Positions 1-12,118 are shown, counted from the stretch's first letter. The stretch is 64,000 nt of DNA from Panagrolaimus kolymaensis (GCA_028622995.1 JAJQJQ010000019.1:2976001-3040000), one strand, 5' to 3'. Notes: generated by a model from the sequence alone, not told the origin. Numbers and translations are program-made.

Positions 1-162
1 ATTATTTTATAAAGAATAACCATAAATAAATGTTTTCTTATTTCAAAATTAAAACAAAAGTAATTAAATAAAAGTGCTTTGTTACTGTTCATAACAACAA
101 TAATGTAAATCACAACAAACAAAAAACCTTATAAATAACAAGATGAATACATATAATTAACC

Positions 163-2182
163 TTAACATGAATGACTACCAAATTTCTTATCCCATTCAA
201 GATATGAATCCAATTCAGATTTGAGTACGGTAGGTTTAACAGTAGATAGAACATTCGTGAAATCTTTGAATTGGATTGCACGAATATTGTCTTCAAGGAC
301 ATTTTCAATATCAGTTATGACATCTCTTAATGGGCCATACGCAGCTTCTTTAGCAAAATGAAATATATCTGCACCTGAAAAACCTTCAGTCATATCACCA
401 AGTTTTGAATAATCTGATTCTTTGAGCTCGTTTGAATTATGCTTCATATGTCGTTGTATCATTCCTTTGCGGGCTTCAAAATCAGGTAAGGAAATGTAAA
501 GGCGCTTAGGAAATCGACGACGGGCTGCATCATCAATGTCATCAGGTCTAAACAAGATAAGAGAAAGATTAGGCCATATGATTCGTCAAAGATAAACTAA
601 CTTATTCGTTGCACCTAAAACCAATAATCTTTCATCAGAATTTGTTGCAATACCATCCATTTGAATTAAAAATTCTGTTTTTACTCTTCTTGAAGACTCA
701 TGTTCCCCATCTTTTCGAGAGGATAATAATGCATCAATCTTAAACAAAGAATAATTAAAGAGCTACTATAATCATAAAAGTGTAAAAAAATACTTCATCA
801 ATAAAGATAATACTTGGTAATTTCAATCGTGCAATTTCAAATAATGCTCGGACAACTTTTTCACCTTCTCCAACCCCTAAGTAAGTTATTATTAATCTTG
901 CTCTTAAACAATGTAAGAGTAAATCAAACATACATTTAGACATAACAGTTGAAACACTAACATTGAAGAAAGTTGCTTTTGCTTGATTTGCAACACATCG
1001 AGCGATCAAAGTTTTACCAGTACCAGGTGGGCCAAAAAGCAAAACACCTTTTGATGGAGCTCGTAAACCTTTGAATAAATCTGGACGTAAAAAGGGAAAA
1101 ACAACAATTTCCCTAAGTGTCTTCTTTGCTTGTTCAAGTCCAGCAACAGCATCCCAATTCACATTGTTATTTGATGTAAGGATTTCAGCTTGAATATGTT
1201 GAATGATGTGTTTCTCGATATGTTTAAGTGATTCATGATTTACAAGATCATCCGGTTCGTTGGGTTTTGGTGCTATAAGAGGTTTGAATGAAGAGGACGG
1301 AAGTGGCTGCGAATGAGAGTTATTATATACCTGTAAAAGATACCTCAATGAAAAATAATCACTTTCTATATACATACTATACAACAAACATTCGAACCAA
1401 ATAAAGTTATTACCTTAGTATTCAATGGAGTAACACTTTTAAATTCTTTAACAAGTTCTGTTGAACCATTAGCCATACGAAAGCCACCCAATTCTTTACT
1501 TTTAGCATCTATATTTTTCGAGGATGATGTTGTTTGAGATGCTCGTTTCTTAGCATTAAACTTTTCAACTTTATTATAATCTTTCTCAGGAGCAGTTGGT
1601 TTTTCAGATGGTTTAAAAAGTTTACATATGTTTGATGAAAGATTCTTTGGTGAAGTTTCTGGTGAATTTAATGCTGTAACAGAATTCTTATCTTTCGATC
1701 TTTTAGGTGAACTATCAGCAGAAGAATTCCGGCTAAGCGGTTTTCGATTAACTGTTGTTAAAATAGTATGATTTGCTGCTGCAGTTTTTGGAGAAAGCTT
1801 TGACTTCTTTCGTTGTGGTTCATCACTCTTTTTTGAAAAACTTGGTTGTCGAGTATTATTGTGGGCATTTTCAATTGCATTAACGTTGTTATCGTGCATG
1901 GAATCATGCACGGAAAGTATTTGAATGTCATCATCAGAGGGCATTTTTGATGATTCTTGTTCTTCAGGAGATTGAGTATCAATAAAAAAATTTGTATTGA
2001 AATAATCCACTTCTTGATTTTCAAAATCGGAAGAAGCTTTTGACGCTCCTAATTTTCCAAGGAAACCGAAGTCTGAACGATCTTCAAAATGATTTATTGC
2101 TTCAATATTATCAAAATCTTCAGGGTCTTGAAATTCTTCTACCGATATTTGAGATGATTCGGATGCTTCTTCTCCAGCAGCC
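163..2182 (-). CDS. figl-1: Fidgetin-like 1 AAA ATPase (5' exon not located)
   Basis: Hexameric meiotic-clade AAA ATPase related to katanin/spastin. Family members act in microtubule severing and in RAD51 removal during recombination. The N-terminal part (exon about 1411-2182) is Ser/Lys/Pro-rich and low complexity. The AAA core starts with [19 protein letters not shown], then Walker A GPPGTGKT, the pore-loop region (SKWVGEGEK, completed by splicing out GTATGT..TTACTTAG near 888-938), Walker B IIFIDE, and the sensor/arginine part [14 protein letters not shown]. The C-terminal helix ends at the stop at 163-165. Splicing of five exons keeps the frame throughout. The exon beginning at 2182 follows a TTTTTTAG acceptor and has no in-frame ATG, so the start codon lies in an upstream exon that I could not identify. 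Family assignment is firm; the 5' end is open. Confidence 0.88.
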
Positions 2183-2691
2183 TAAAAAGGGTAAAAGTCA
2201 AAGAAAAAGGTTTTTTTGAAGAACAAAATTTTTTTCAAGAAAGAAAAAATATTTTTGACAAATAAAAAAAGATGAAAAATGGCAAAAAGCGATCAACCGA
2301 CGACATTTTTGTAGATTTTGTCAACTTATTTATCTTATTTATCAAATGAAAAGCTTTATTCAATGACTTCGAAGAAACTAAAAGCTAGCCTCTTTTATTC
2401 ATTGTTGCTTTCTCTTCAAATAAAACTTAATCGGTACTAGTAAAGAGACATAAACATAAGAAACGAAAAGTAGAAAGCTGAACCAATTTAAACAGCTGAA
2501 TTTTAACATAATTGAAAGATGTTACTGTAAAACAAAAGACGTAAACTTTATTGAGAAATTTATGAAACTGTAAAACCATTTTAAAGAGATTAAAAAGAAA
2601 TTATATAACAACAAAGACAAATCTTAAAATTATGTGTTAATTTTTAGCTATCACAATACTTTTTTCTTTCAGCCAACTATTATTGTTTGTA
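2183..2691. other. Gap between cdt-2 and figl-1
   Basis: About 0.5 kb of A/T-rich sequence between two - strand genes. It must contain the figl-1 first exon unless that exon overlaps cdt-2, but no convincing ATG exon with a donor was found. The cdt-2 3' UTR is also here. Confidence 0.4.
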
Positions 2692-4829
2692 TTATTCTGC
2701 ATTAACATTATCTATTTGAGTGAGCACTTCTCGTTTAACAAATGGCCTAAAAAATGTTGTCATTAGAAGCTAATCAATAAAGATAGGAAGAGGTTAGATG
2801 AAGAAAGGAAAGGCGAATAAGTAAAGTATGACTTCCTGGACTAAACTTTTTACATTCTTGCGTTAAAATGCTTAATGATAAACTTACAGTTCATTCTGAT
2901 TTCCATTATCATCACGCTTGAAGAAAGACAAAATATTTACATTTTCTTGGTCAACTTTCCTAAATATTTTGCGCTTAATAAATCTTGTAAAACTTATAAA
3001 AATTTTAACCTTTTACGATTCTCTTTATTTTGTGGTAAAATTTTTGCTGGAATATTCATATCACTTTCATGTAATCCTATACGCCTTGCAGCAGTATAAT
3101 TCCATTTTGGATCTTTACTTTTCTCTGAATATTCTTTATGATATTTCAACCTATAAAGTGAATGTGGCCCATCATCGTTAATCACAACCATAGGGGGATT
3201 TTCTTGTGAATGATTTTGAATTGGTGTAAATTTTGCATTTTTTGGCCATTGATTGTCGTAAATAAACATATTTTCATCATCCAATGAAAGCATGTATCGA
3301 CCATTACAAGACCAATCAACAACATTTAATTCCGTTCCTGTTGTTCCATCAAGTTCGAATTTAGGAATGGTATCATCTTTAACAATAGGATCCAGATTTG
3401 AAGATAGAACGTCTCCATAATAAGTTTCTTTCTAAAATTGAAGAACAATAACAAATAAGTATCGCAAATAGTTTAACAAGAGCGTTGTTATAACTATGCC
3501 AAGATGAGTTGGTTCAAAGGTTTTCATCCCAAAGTTTAAAACCCTAACAATGGTAGCAACTGAGAAAACATACTTGTAAATCATAAATTAAACTATTTGA
3601 ACCAACAACTCCGGCGAGAAGGTGATCACTAACAGGCGAACATTGAATTCCAGCAATACAACGAGTTTGTTTTGAATATTTATATGCATAAACTAAAACA
3701 CATGACTACTCAAAAAAGAAGAGGCAAAAAATTTTGTTTACTTGGATTCACACCAAAACCAGTATCATATTCAAGAATATTTTTTCCCGTAGTATTAACA
3801 AAAAGTTTATCACCATGTCTGTCAAGTGCGAGATTCAAAGGAATACATCCATCTGGTAAATTTTTAGTATAAATTGGTTTACTGCATTTTTGATATCGTA
3901 TATCCCAAAATCTGATTCCACTTAAAGTAACAACATTAAGAATTGAATAAGTAAAGTAATAATTAGCTTACGTTTCTTGATTATTTCCAATTGTAGCAAT
4001 TAAATGAGGTGAAATATGAATCATGGAAGTAATAGAAATATGAAGAAGATCATAATTTTTTGCTTTAGGTTGATGAGCATTTTCTATTTCAATTTTGGGA
4101 AAAATATGATATTCATCAAAACTAACATCTCCCGCTTTAGTTTTAGTTCGAAGGTCCCATATTGAAATAGTACCTGATCGGCCGCCAGTTGCAAAAACAA
4201 CTAAAAAAATAAAGGGATTGTTAATACATAAGTTTTTAACGAAGAAATTTAGAAAATACACGATTCATTTTGATGAAAGGAAATTGCCTTGATTGTGCGT
4301 TCTGGATATTCGGTTGAATAATGTAACAGTTGAATGTTGCCAGTATCAACTTCAATTAAATAAACTTTTCCCAAAGGTCCATGACAAGTAATAATTTTAG
4401 ATTTATAATTTGGAACGAATGATACAGCTGTAACAGGGCCATCGTTTTCAAAGTCGTACAATACTAAAAGAATTAACTTTTGTTTTAATGATGAAATTAT
4501 ATATACACAAAAAAAATCATACATGTTGGGGGTTCAAACTTATTTGCAAATCCAAAACCAACTTTTCCATCTTCACTTCCCAGAACTATCCGATGTTCAT
4601 AAGCTTCATCACGGCAAAATTTTGCACATAACCATGGTATTTCTTCTCCCTAAAACTTACAATCAAATAATTATCATTTTACAACTTTGGCCATGGAGAA
4701 TTAAGAGCTTACACCAAATGTTGAATATCGTTTACCAGTATATTGATGAAAGAATGAATCAGGTATACGATAACCACCCTTTTGATAAGTCCATGATGGA
4801 ACACATCCACGAGGATAATTTCGTAGCAT
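2692..4829 (-). CDS. cdt-2: CDT2/DTL WD40 substrate receptor of CRL4, with PIP-box-like motif
   Basis: Likely the DCAF of the CUL4-DDB1 ubiquitin ligase that destroys PCNA-bound CDT1 during S phase. The N-terminus MLRNYPRG and the EHRIVLGSEDGKVGF segment parallel human DTL. WD repeats follow, including CIFATGGRSGTISIWDLRTK and a NAHQ segment matching the DTL 'CTGGRDGNIMVWDTR..GAH' region, and later IPLNLALDRHGDKLFVNTTG. Near the C-terminus a spliced exon (about 2888-2943) reads NVNILSFFKRDD, which matches a PCNA-interacting motif (hydrophobic, two spacers, two aromatics, then basic), as in the C-terminal PIP box of human CDT2. A good donor (CT|GTAAGT) then joins a last exon reading PFVKREVLTQ and ending at 2692. 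If that donor is unused, the stop is at 2884-2886. Confidence is lower for the symbol than for a WD40 protein. Confidence 0.7.
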
Positions 4830-6907
4830 TAATTATAAAAGGATATTAAAATTTTGTTCATAAAAAAAGTTAGGGAAATTTAAAAAAAATTCAAATAAGT
4901 TTTTTTTATATTTAAAATTATTACAATCGCGGGATTTCTATGGCGTTATGCGTTTTTTTCTAATAAAAAAAACTTAGACATTCGTATTTATTCATTTAAA
5001 AAAAATATAATTTGGATGGGTTTTTGACTTTTGGTTTCTGTGGTTTCCGATCTTTTTTTTAGAGAATTCAAATCATTGTTGTTGATTAACAAACAATTAG
5101 TGATAAATTAAACACAGCTCTAATTACGATTCCATTGTTTAATCTTATAGTTAAAAATTCAAAAAAAAAACCATTACAACTTTTTTCATTGTGCCTCTAA
5201 TTGCTATTTATTCGAGCAACAAACTCCTCCTACTAAAAATAAAGGGCTTTAAAAGAGGTCTAAAACAAAAACAAAAAATTGATTCTTCGTAAGCAAACTG
5301 CTTTTTATTTATTTATTTATGTTTGTTTAAGTTTAACTTCATCCTCCATTCTCAACTTTTCGAGACACGAAACTATTGAGTAGTTTTTTTTTTCTTTAGC
5401 TACTGCTTGCATTTATTTAATTGTTTTTGACAGCCTTTTTTCTGCCTCTTTTTTCAATCCAATCTTTTTCATTGCAAAAAAAAATATGTAACTTCATACA
5501 CCAAATAATTTTTTTTTGCAATGCTTTTTTGAAGAAGAAAAAAAATGTACGCTTGTATTTTTCTTTTTCCATTCGCGGTCACCATAAATTATCATCCATC
5601 TATCAACCAAATAATTTTTTTTGTCTCTATAGTTTATGTTTTTATTTTTATTTCTCATTACATGCTTTCATTTTTTTATGACTCAAAATGATTGATTCGT
5701 TTTTTGTACAATTACACCCTTCTTTTTCTTTCTTTTTTTTCTGTTCGTTGCCCTTTCTATTTGTCCATTGTCCCTTTCTTGATTTTTGAGCATAAGCTTT
5801 TACAAGACAAAAGGTGTTTAAAAAAGGTTTTTTTTATCACTTTGGAATGCAACTCAAAAGCCACCTTTGCACCTGCTTGCTTTATTTAAGATTAAAAAAA
5901 AGTGCATACGTGCATATTTGGATTTAGTGTGCTTTGGAAGAATTTTCTATCTTTTAAATATCGAGTTTTTTTATTTTTGATTAAGAAATAGCAAACGAGG
6001 AAATCTAGATAATAGACGAAAACGATATTGCCATAAAACTTCGGATTATGGTACTCCCAAATTTTTCTCTATCTAATTTTAGTTATTTTTTTCTTTGCTT
6101 TGTTTCTTTTCATCATTGCCACGGTTGATGAAATGTTTGGGAAAGCAGCCTTTTAGTTTTCATTCATTATCGCAACTTTTAAAGGACAATCCATATTACT
6201 CATATTATTTTCCTGACGAATTTAAAACTATAAAAAAGGATTTTGTTTTCTTTCTGTTTTTATTTTACATCATCAAATATTTTAAACCGAAATTTTTTGG
6301 AACAAATTTTCAGTGGGCTTTTTTGTCAGCAAAAAATAAAAAATAAACGGTTATTACAAGCACATACATTCCTTTCTTGTGTCCTCCTATTCGATGACCT
6401 TTTCAATCAACAATGGATTAATTTTTTTTTCTTCACTTTATTCGTTCTTGGCCCTTCCCAATCATCATCATCGTCATCAAAAAAAAAATTTAATCATCAA
6501 CAACGTTGTTCATTTTTCACGGACAAAAAAAACTTTTTCATTTTTTTTGCAGAAAAAAAGAAAGAAAAAATGAAAAAATCTTTTTAACACCACTGATTTT
6601 CTTCTTCATTATTTCGCTTTTAATCCTTTTGATAAATATAATAGTAAAAAATAATTATTTTTTCTTCATCATCACCCAACTTTGAAGGTGGCTTCATTTA
6701 TCTCATTCATTTTAAATACCTTTCAACAAAGCCTTTTTCTGTGTTGTCTCCGTCTCCAACTGATAATAATAAAAGCTTTAAAATTAAAATTTATTTTTAT
6801 AGGTAAAATATTGCATTCATTCTTTTTTTGAAGTTTCAATAAAAAATAATTTTTTTATTGGGTTTTTGATCAGTGAAATTTTTGATTGCAAAAGAACCAC
6901 TAAAAAA
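4830..6907. other. Shared 5' region of divergent cdt-2 and aminopeptidase genes
   Basis: About 2 kb of T-rich and A-rich homopolymer tracts. Open frames here (for example 5421-5681, 6243-6587) are Phe/Lys-rich by-products of poly-T and have no domain. It probably carries the divergent promoters. No RNA gene or repeat family is visible, and AAACTG is rare here compared with the region beyond 21.9 kb. Confidence 0.6.
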
Positions 6908-8842
6908 ATGGCTATTAGAGTGTAAGTTTTTTACATTGCCTGAAAATTAGAGTAATAAAAATAAATTTTTATAGTGCAACAAAATTTGCTTTAACCCAAG
7001 ATATTTCTGATTCATTATATGATGCTGTGATTGTTGTATCCCATACATATAAAGCGATTGAAAAATATTCGAGTTTAAAATCACTTTTACCCGTTTTGGA
7101 AAATTATTCAAAGGTTAGTTTCATGTTTCAAAAGTTGAGGAAATTAGAAGTCATAAAATTTTTTCATTTGGTCATTTTCTCTCTCTCTCAAATTCTTTAT
7201 TTTTCAGATTAATAATTCATTTGATAATGGCTCAGTTTCCCTTATTCCAACTGATGCAGTAAAATCTCATCGACTTTTTTATTCATCCACTGGCACAGTT
7301 AACACAGATTTTGATGATGTTCGTCGATATCAAAAAGCTGCATCAAATGCAATTAAATCTGCTATAACCGCTGGGGTTAAGCATCCTCTGCTTATTACTA
7401 TTCCATTTGAACGTTTTCCACAAGCTGAATTAGTTTCAGCTATAGGAGCTCTTCATTCTGCATATACTCCATATCATTTACGTTTAGAAGATAATCAAGC
7501 ATTAAAGCTTGATGGAATTGGATTTTATCCAATTAGTCAACAAAATAATTCACAAAAATTCCTCGATTTAATTCAAGGCATTGAACGAGCATTCATTGTT
7601 TCAAGAGATATTGGTGATGGGGATCCACAACGTATGGCACCAATAAAAGTTGCAGAATATATTCAAGAATTATTTAATGGAAGTTCTTCTTCATCCATTA
7701 AAGTTACAGTTGATAAAGATCAAGAAAAAATTAAAAATGAATATCCTTTATTAGCGGCTGTTAATCGTTCAGCCAATGATGTTCCCGAACATCAAGCACG
7801 AGTAATTTGGTTAGAATATTCAAATAATGAAGAACCATCAAAAAATTGTAAAAAAGAATTTGAAACTCTTATGCTTGTCGGTAAAGGTGTTACTCTTGAT
7901 ACAGGTAAAGCAGTTTAGTTTGTCTAAAAATAATTAATACAAATTGATCCAATTAATAATTATTATAGGTGGATGTGATCTTAAAACCGGTGGACATATG
8001 TATGGAATGTGTCGAGATAAATATGGTTCAGCAGTGGTTGCAGGATTTTTTGAAGCTTTAAATTGTTTAAAACCCAAAGGAATTAAAGTTAAAGCTGCAA
8101 TGTGTATGGTTCGAAATAGTATTGGTTCAAATGCATATACTTGTGATGAAATTATTGTTGTATGTTTTAAATCCTTAAAAAATAGCTACATATTCAAAAG
8201 ATCGTCTAATTTTGTAATAAATATTTTAGTCCCGTTCAAAAAAGCGTATTGCTATTGCAAACACCGATGCTGAAGGTCGTTTAGCTATGCTAGATCCATT
8301 AACTAAAATGCGAGAAGAAGCAATAAATGAAAAAAATCCTCATTTATATACCATTGCTACCTTAACTGGGCATGAAGTTCTTTCATATGGTTATCATGCA
8401 GCTATAATGGATAATGGCCCTGCAAGACAAGTTCATCATGCTGAAACCCTTCAACATACTAGCGATTTATATGGACAACCAATGGAAATTTCACGGTTAC
8501 ATTCAGAAGATGTTGAATTTAATAATGCTTTATCCGAACATGCTGATATTCGTCAAGGTAATACTCTTCCATCAGTTCAAACTATGCGTGGACATATGTC
8601 ACCTGCATGCTTCTTAATTCGTGGTTCACGTATTGATGAACATGGAATTGATTCAAATAAACCTATTAAATATACTCATCTTGATATTGGTTCATGTATG
8701 ACTGAAGCCCCACATGTTTCATATCCTAATCCATTATTTGCTTTGATTGGATAGTAAGCTATAAATTTTTTTATCAAATCAAAGATAGTTTAATCCATAA
8801 AAATTATTTCTTTTTAGTCATATCCTGCCTCGTTTGGAATAA
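6908..8842 (+). CDS. lap-2: M17 leucyl-aminopeptidase-like protein (LAP-2/NPEPL1 type)
   Basis: Cytosolic di-zinc aminopeptidase of family M17, releasing N-terminal residues from peptides. Six exons: 6908-6921, 6975-7113, 7208-7904, 7969-8159, 8230-8753 and 8818-8842. Splicing rebuilds the active centre: VGKGVTLDTGGCDLK (metal-binding Lys and Asp), MCRDKYG (metal Asp), and the family signature NTDAEGR with its Asp, Glu and Arg. The metal ligands appear intact. The GCDLKTGGHMYGMCRDKYGS stretch resembles C. elegans W07G4.4 rather than bacterial PepA. A stop appears at 8752 if the last intron is kept; the donor ATA|GTAAGC and acceptor CTTTTTAG add YHILPRLE before the TAA at 8840. The tiny first exon (MAIRV) is supported by phase. 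Symbol follows my recollection of the C. elegans name. Confidence 0.88.
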
Positions 8843-9478
8843 TCCTTTCTGCTGCTATCGTGTCGTCGTTAAAATGTGTTAGAAAAAGCCCGCCAAAAAA
8901 AAAAATGATTTAAAAAATGTTTGATTGAAACGAGCTTATTATTAAAGTTATTTAAAAGCAGAAATATTGTGTTTTCTATTTGCTTAAAATTATTTAGTTT
9001 TATGATTTATTTTATTATATATTTTTTACTAATACATATTTGTGTTTTTGATTGATTTATATAAATTTTGTTAGACTGCCTCCTTGGTTGTAGTTTTACA
9101 ACAAAAAGTAACTCAAAACATTTATAACAAAGTAATCACCTAAACAATGTTTAAAAGCTCAAATACTTCAGATTTATAATAAAAAAAGTAAAGAAAGAAA
9201 ACAAAATTTACGAAAAGTTATTATTCGATAAAAAAAAGTTTGCAGAGAAACTTTGCAATTTTTCAAAAAGTTTTATTTTCCTCGCCATTTTGGCTTTGCG
9301 TTTGTTTGCATCCTTCTAACTTGCTTGCATTTTTTTTATGGAATAAATTTTTTTTTCAACGGCTTTTTTTCGTTAACGAAGAAATACCATTTTTTTGATT
9401 GATTTTATTTAAATTTACTGCGGTTTTTAGCTATTTATTATTAATCAAATTTTGTAATTTTATTCACCAACAATAATA
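8843..9478. other. Intergenic, aminopeptidase 3' UTR and snfc-5 leader
   Basis: About 0.6 kb, A/T-rich with a poly-A tract at about 8897. No coding potential seen. A candidate splice acceptor for the snfc-5 leader lies at 9422-9430. Confidence 0.6.
9422..9430 (+). promoter_or_regulatory. Candidate trans-splice (SL) acceptor of snfc-5
   Basis: GGTTTTTAG about 50 nt upstream of the ATG, with no upstream donor exon recognised. Spliced-leader addition is common in nematodes, but this assignment is inferred only from the acceptor-like sequence. Confidence 0.35.
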
Positions 9479-10698
9479 ATGGGACCACCTCCCCAAACAT
9501 TTGGTAAAAAGCCGCCATCCTTTAAACTCTCAGGTGAAACATACTATATTGGAGCGGATGTTGGTAATTATCTCAAATGTCACCGGGGAAAGTTATATAA
9601 ACATTATCCAAATATGTGGAAACGACCTGCCACATCTGAAGAGAAAAAAGAAATAGCCAATCTTTTAACTGCCCCTGGAGTATCATCAAATGTCATGCTT
9701 GTTCGTGCTGATGAAGTGGAAGAAATTTTTGCTGGAAATGATGAAAAATACCGCACTGGTGGTTCGGGTAGACATGGCACTCCTTTGACTGCTTCAAATA
9801 CACCAAATCTTCGAAAAGAAAGTACTCCATTAATTGGTTCTCGAGTTACTCGAAGTTCTGGTGCTCCATCATGGTATAATTCTCATGCAAGTTATAAACA
9901 ATTTTTGAGAGTTTAACCAAGCCAATGATTTTTCAGATGGTTAATGGTTCTCAAATTGAAAGTGTATCAACATCTTTACCACCTTCAGTAGGAAGAGGTC
10001 GACCAAAGTATCGTGAAAATCTTTATGACGTCGCAGATCAAGCTCATTTGGCTGCGGTTGCGGCTAATGCTCAAATCCCTGAAGAATTAGTTCCCATTCG
10101 AATTGACCTTGATGTGGATGGATTACGTATTCGCGATGCATTTACATACAATAAAAATGAAACAATAATTACCCCTGATGTGTTTGCGGAACTTTTTTGT
10201 GATGATCTCGAAATTACTAACCCTCAAGTCGCTCAACAAATTGCTGCTTCAATGCGCCAACAGATTGCTGCTTATGAAGAGCTACTACCAATGGAAGGTG
10301 CAGTTGATCAAAGAGCACATATAAAACTCAATATAAATGTACAAAATGAAAATTTGAGTGATACAATCGAATGGGATATCGCTGAACCCCAAAATAGTCC
10401 AGAAGAATTTGCAAATCATTTATGTCGTGATCTTCAAATCGCTGGAGAATATCTTCCATCCATTGCTTATTCAATCCGAGGTCAAATTGCTTTTTATCGA
10501 CGAACATTTGCTCATAATGATTCTCAATTACCCGTGATTAGTGGAATTCATCCACTTCGAAATGATAATGAAAGTGAAGCATTTACACCAATAATTGAAA
10601 TCATGTCAGATGCAGACTTGGATAAAAAGTTAAGAGATTCAGATCGTAATACTCGTCGAATGAGAAGATTACAAGCAACTCCTTATAATAACTTTTAA
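9479..10698 (+). CDS. snfc-5: SNF5/SMARCB1/INI1 core subunit of SWI/SNF (BAF) complex
   Basis: Core chromatin-remodelling subunit. The N-terminal winged-helix domain is at about residues 5-85 (TFGKKPPSFKLSGETYYIGA, LYKHYPNMWKRPATSEEKK, then EVEEIFAGNDEKY), closely parallel to human SMARCB1. Two imperfect repeats follow: RPT1 (EELVPIRIDLDVDGLRIRDA ... CDDL) and RPT2 (IKLNINVQNENLSDTIEWDI ... YSIRGQIAFYRRTFA). The C-terminal helix DKKLRDSDRNTRRMRRLQ is the basic helix that in human SMARCB1 binds the nucleosome acidic patch. The first frame stops at 9916 and the second opens at 9925. In-frame joining needs either a 26-nt intron (GTTTAA..TTTCAG, 9911-9936) or an alternative donor/acceptor pair about 97 nt apart (CAA|GTTATA to CTTCAG|TAGG). 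Both keep frame. AATAAA at about 10770 is a possible poly(A) signal. Confidence 0.93.
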
Positions 10699-11193
10699 TC
10701 ACTTTTTCTTTGATCTCTTACTTATGTTTTGTTTATTTCCTTTATTCTTTTGCCTTGTATTATTTTTTTTGAATAAACGTTTTGTAAACATGTGTGTGTA
10801 ACTATTAAAATTAAAGCAAAAATCCATTTTATGACGAGCAAATTAAACATGAAACTAATTGATTCACCACCAATTTTATTTCTTGAGATCAAATAAACAA
10901 AACAAAAATTTTTGCTTACAAAATGAATACTCCTCCAATTACAATATTTCCAAATAAAAAACTCCATTCATTTTTAATAATTCGAATTTCGAAAAAAGTT
11001 TTAGAACGAAAATCAGCGCTCCATTGTCGAATGAATGATTCAAAGAACGAAAAATTGGTGATGATTTCTTTCCAAAGAAGTCATTGCTTTCGGTAGACGT
11101 GTTGCAGATTCATTTTATAAGTTTGTTGCTCGCGTTTCGTGTATTTCCTACTTATTGTTAACCAACATATTCGTTTTTTAGTTTTAATCAAAA
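10699..11193. other. Intergenic between snfc-5 and its paralogue
   Basis: About 0.5 kb with the snfc-5 3' UTR and the paralogue's 5' region. No remnant of the SNF5 winged-helix domain is visible. Confidence 0.55.
11172..11181 (+). promoter_or_regulatory. Candidate trans-splice acceptor upstream of SNF5 paralogue
   Basis: CGTTTTTTAG lies 12 nt before the ATG at 11194, a typical nematode acceptor position for a spliced leader. There is no in-frame ATG upstream, which supports starting the short paralogue at 11194. Confidence 0.45.
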
Positions 11194-11904
11194 ATGGCGC
11201 CTCCATCAACTTTTGTTCATCCAACGAATCGTAAAGGTCTCTATGACGTCGCTGATCAAGCTCATTTGGCAGCTGTAGCAGCTAACGCTCAAATTCTTGA
11301 AGAATTGGTACCAATCCGAATTGATCTCGATGTTGATGATGTACATATTCATGATACATTTACTTACAACAAAAACGAAACTTTGATTACTCCTGATGTA
11401 TTTGCTGAATTTTTGTGCGATGATCTTGATCTTAAGAATCCTATGACTGTTCAACGAATTGCTGCTTCAATGCGTCAACAAATTGCTGATTATGGAGAAC
11501 AACAATCAATGGAAGGTGCTGTGGATCAAAGAGTTATTATTAAGCTCGACGTTCTTGTGCGAAATGAAAAGTTAACTGATACGTTCGAATGGGATATCGC
11601 TCAACCTCAAAATAGCCCAGAAGAATTTTCAAATCATTTGTGTCGTGAACTTCAAATTGCTGGTGAATATCGTCCATCCATCGCTTTCTCAATTCATGAT
11701 CAAATTGCTCATTTTCGCCGAACACAAACATATGATAAAATGCGTCCAAAAATGCATCCTCTTAGAAATGGTAACAAAAATAAAGCATTCACACCAAAAA
11801 TCGAAATCATCACTGCTGAAGATTTGGAAAAGAAATTAAAAGATTCAATCCGAGCTTCTCGTCGAAATAGAAGATTTCAATCAACTCCTTATAGCAAATA
11901 TTAA
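11194..11904 (+). CDS. Intronless SNF5 paralogue lacking the winged-helix domain
   Basis: 236 aa, starting almost exactly where snfc-5 reads YDVADQAHLAAVAANAQI, so it carries RPT1, RPT2 and the C-terminal helix but no N-terminal DNA-binding domain. It lies about 0.5 kb downstream of snfc-5 in the same orientation and has no intron. RPT1 keeps EELVPIRIDLDVD and CDDLDL. RPT2 keeps FEWDI and NSPEEF but changes the conserved SIRGQ to SIHDQ. The C-terminal helix EKKLKDSIRASRRNRRFQ keeps most basic positions of the acidic-patch-binding helix. Tandem duplication is most likely. The absence of introns does not prove retrotransposition because snfc-5 itself has no intron in this part. It may replace snfc-5 in a tissue-specific complex or compete with it. 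Confidence 0.9.
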   Translation: MAPPSTFVHPTNRKGLYDVADQAHLAAVAANAQILEELVPIRIDLDVDDVHIHDTFTYNKNETLITPDVFAEFLCDDLDLKNPMTVQRIAASMRQQIADYGEQQSMEGAVDQRVIIKLDVLVRNEKLTDTFEWDIAQPQNSPEEFSNHLCRELQIAGEYRPSIAFSIHDQIAHFRRTQTYDKMRPKMHPLRNGNKNKAFTPKIEIITAEDLEKKLKDSIRASRRNRRFQSTPYSKY

Positions 11905-12118
11905 TTGTTTTTCTTCTTTGTTTGTGTTTATCCATTTCTTCTTCTTCGTTTTGTAAAGCTTTCAATAAACAAATTATAACCACTTGTGAATTTTCTTACA
12001 ATGCAAACATAAAAATGCAACGATGCGTAAATTAAAGCTTTTTGAGGCAAATTGAAACAGCGCGTGGAAATAGTCATTTCATGTTTTTTATGTTAGTCGC
12101 GGTTGTTAAAGTCTAAAA

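Noticed and set aside
1758..2024. 88-aa alternative frame in figl-1
   Set aside because: Overlaps the exon whose other frame splices in phase to the AAA domain.
5421..6587. Several open frames rich in Phe and Lys
   Set aside because: They come from poly-T/poly-A tracts, overlap each other and have no domain, splice or codon support.
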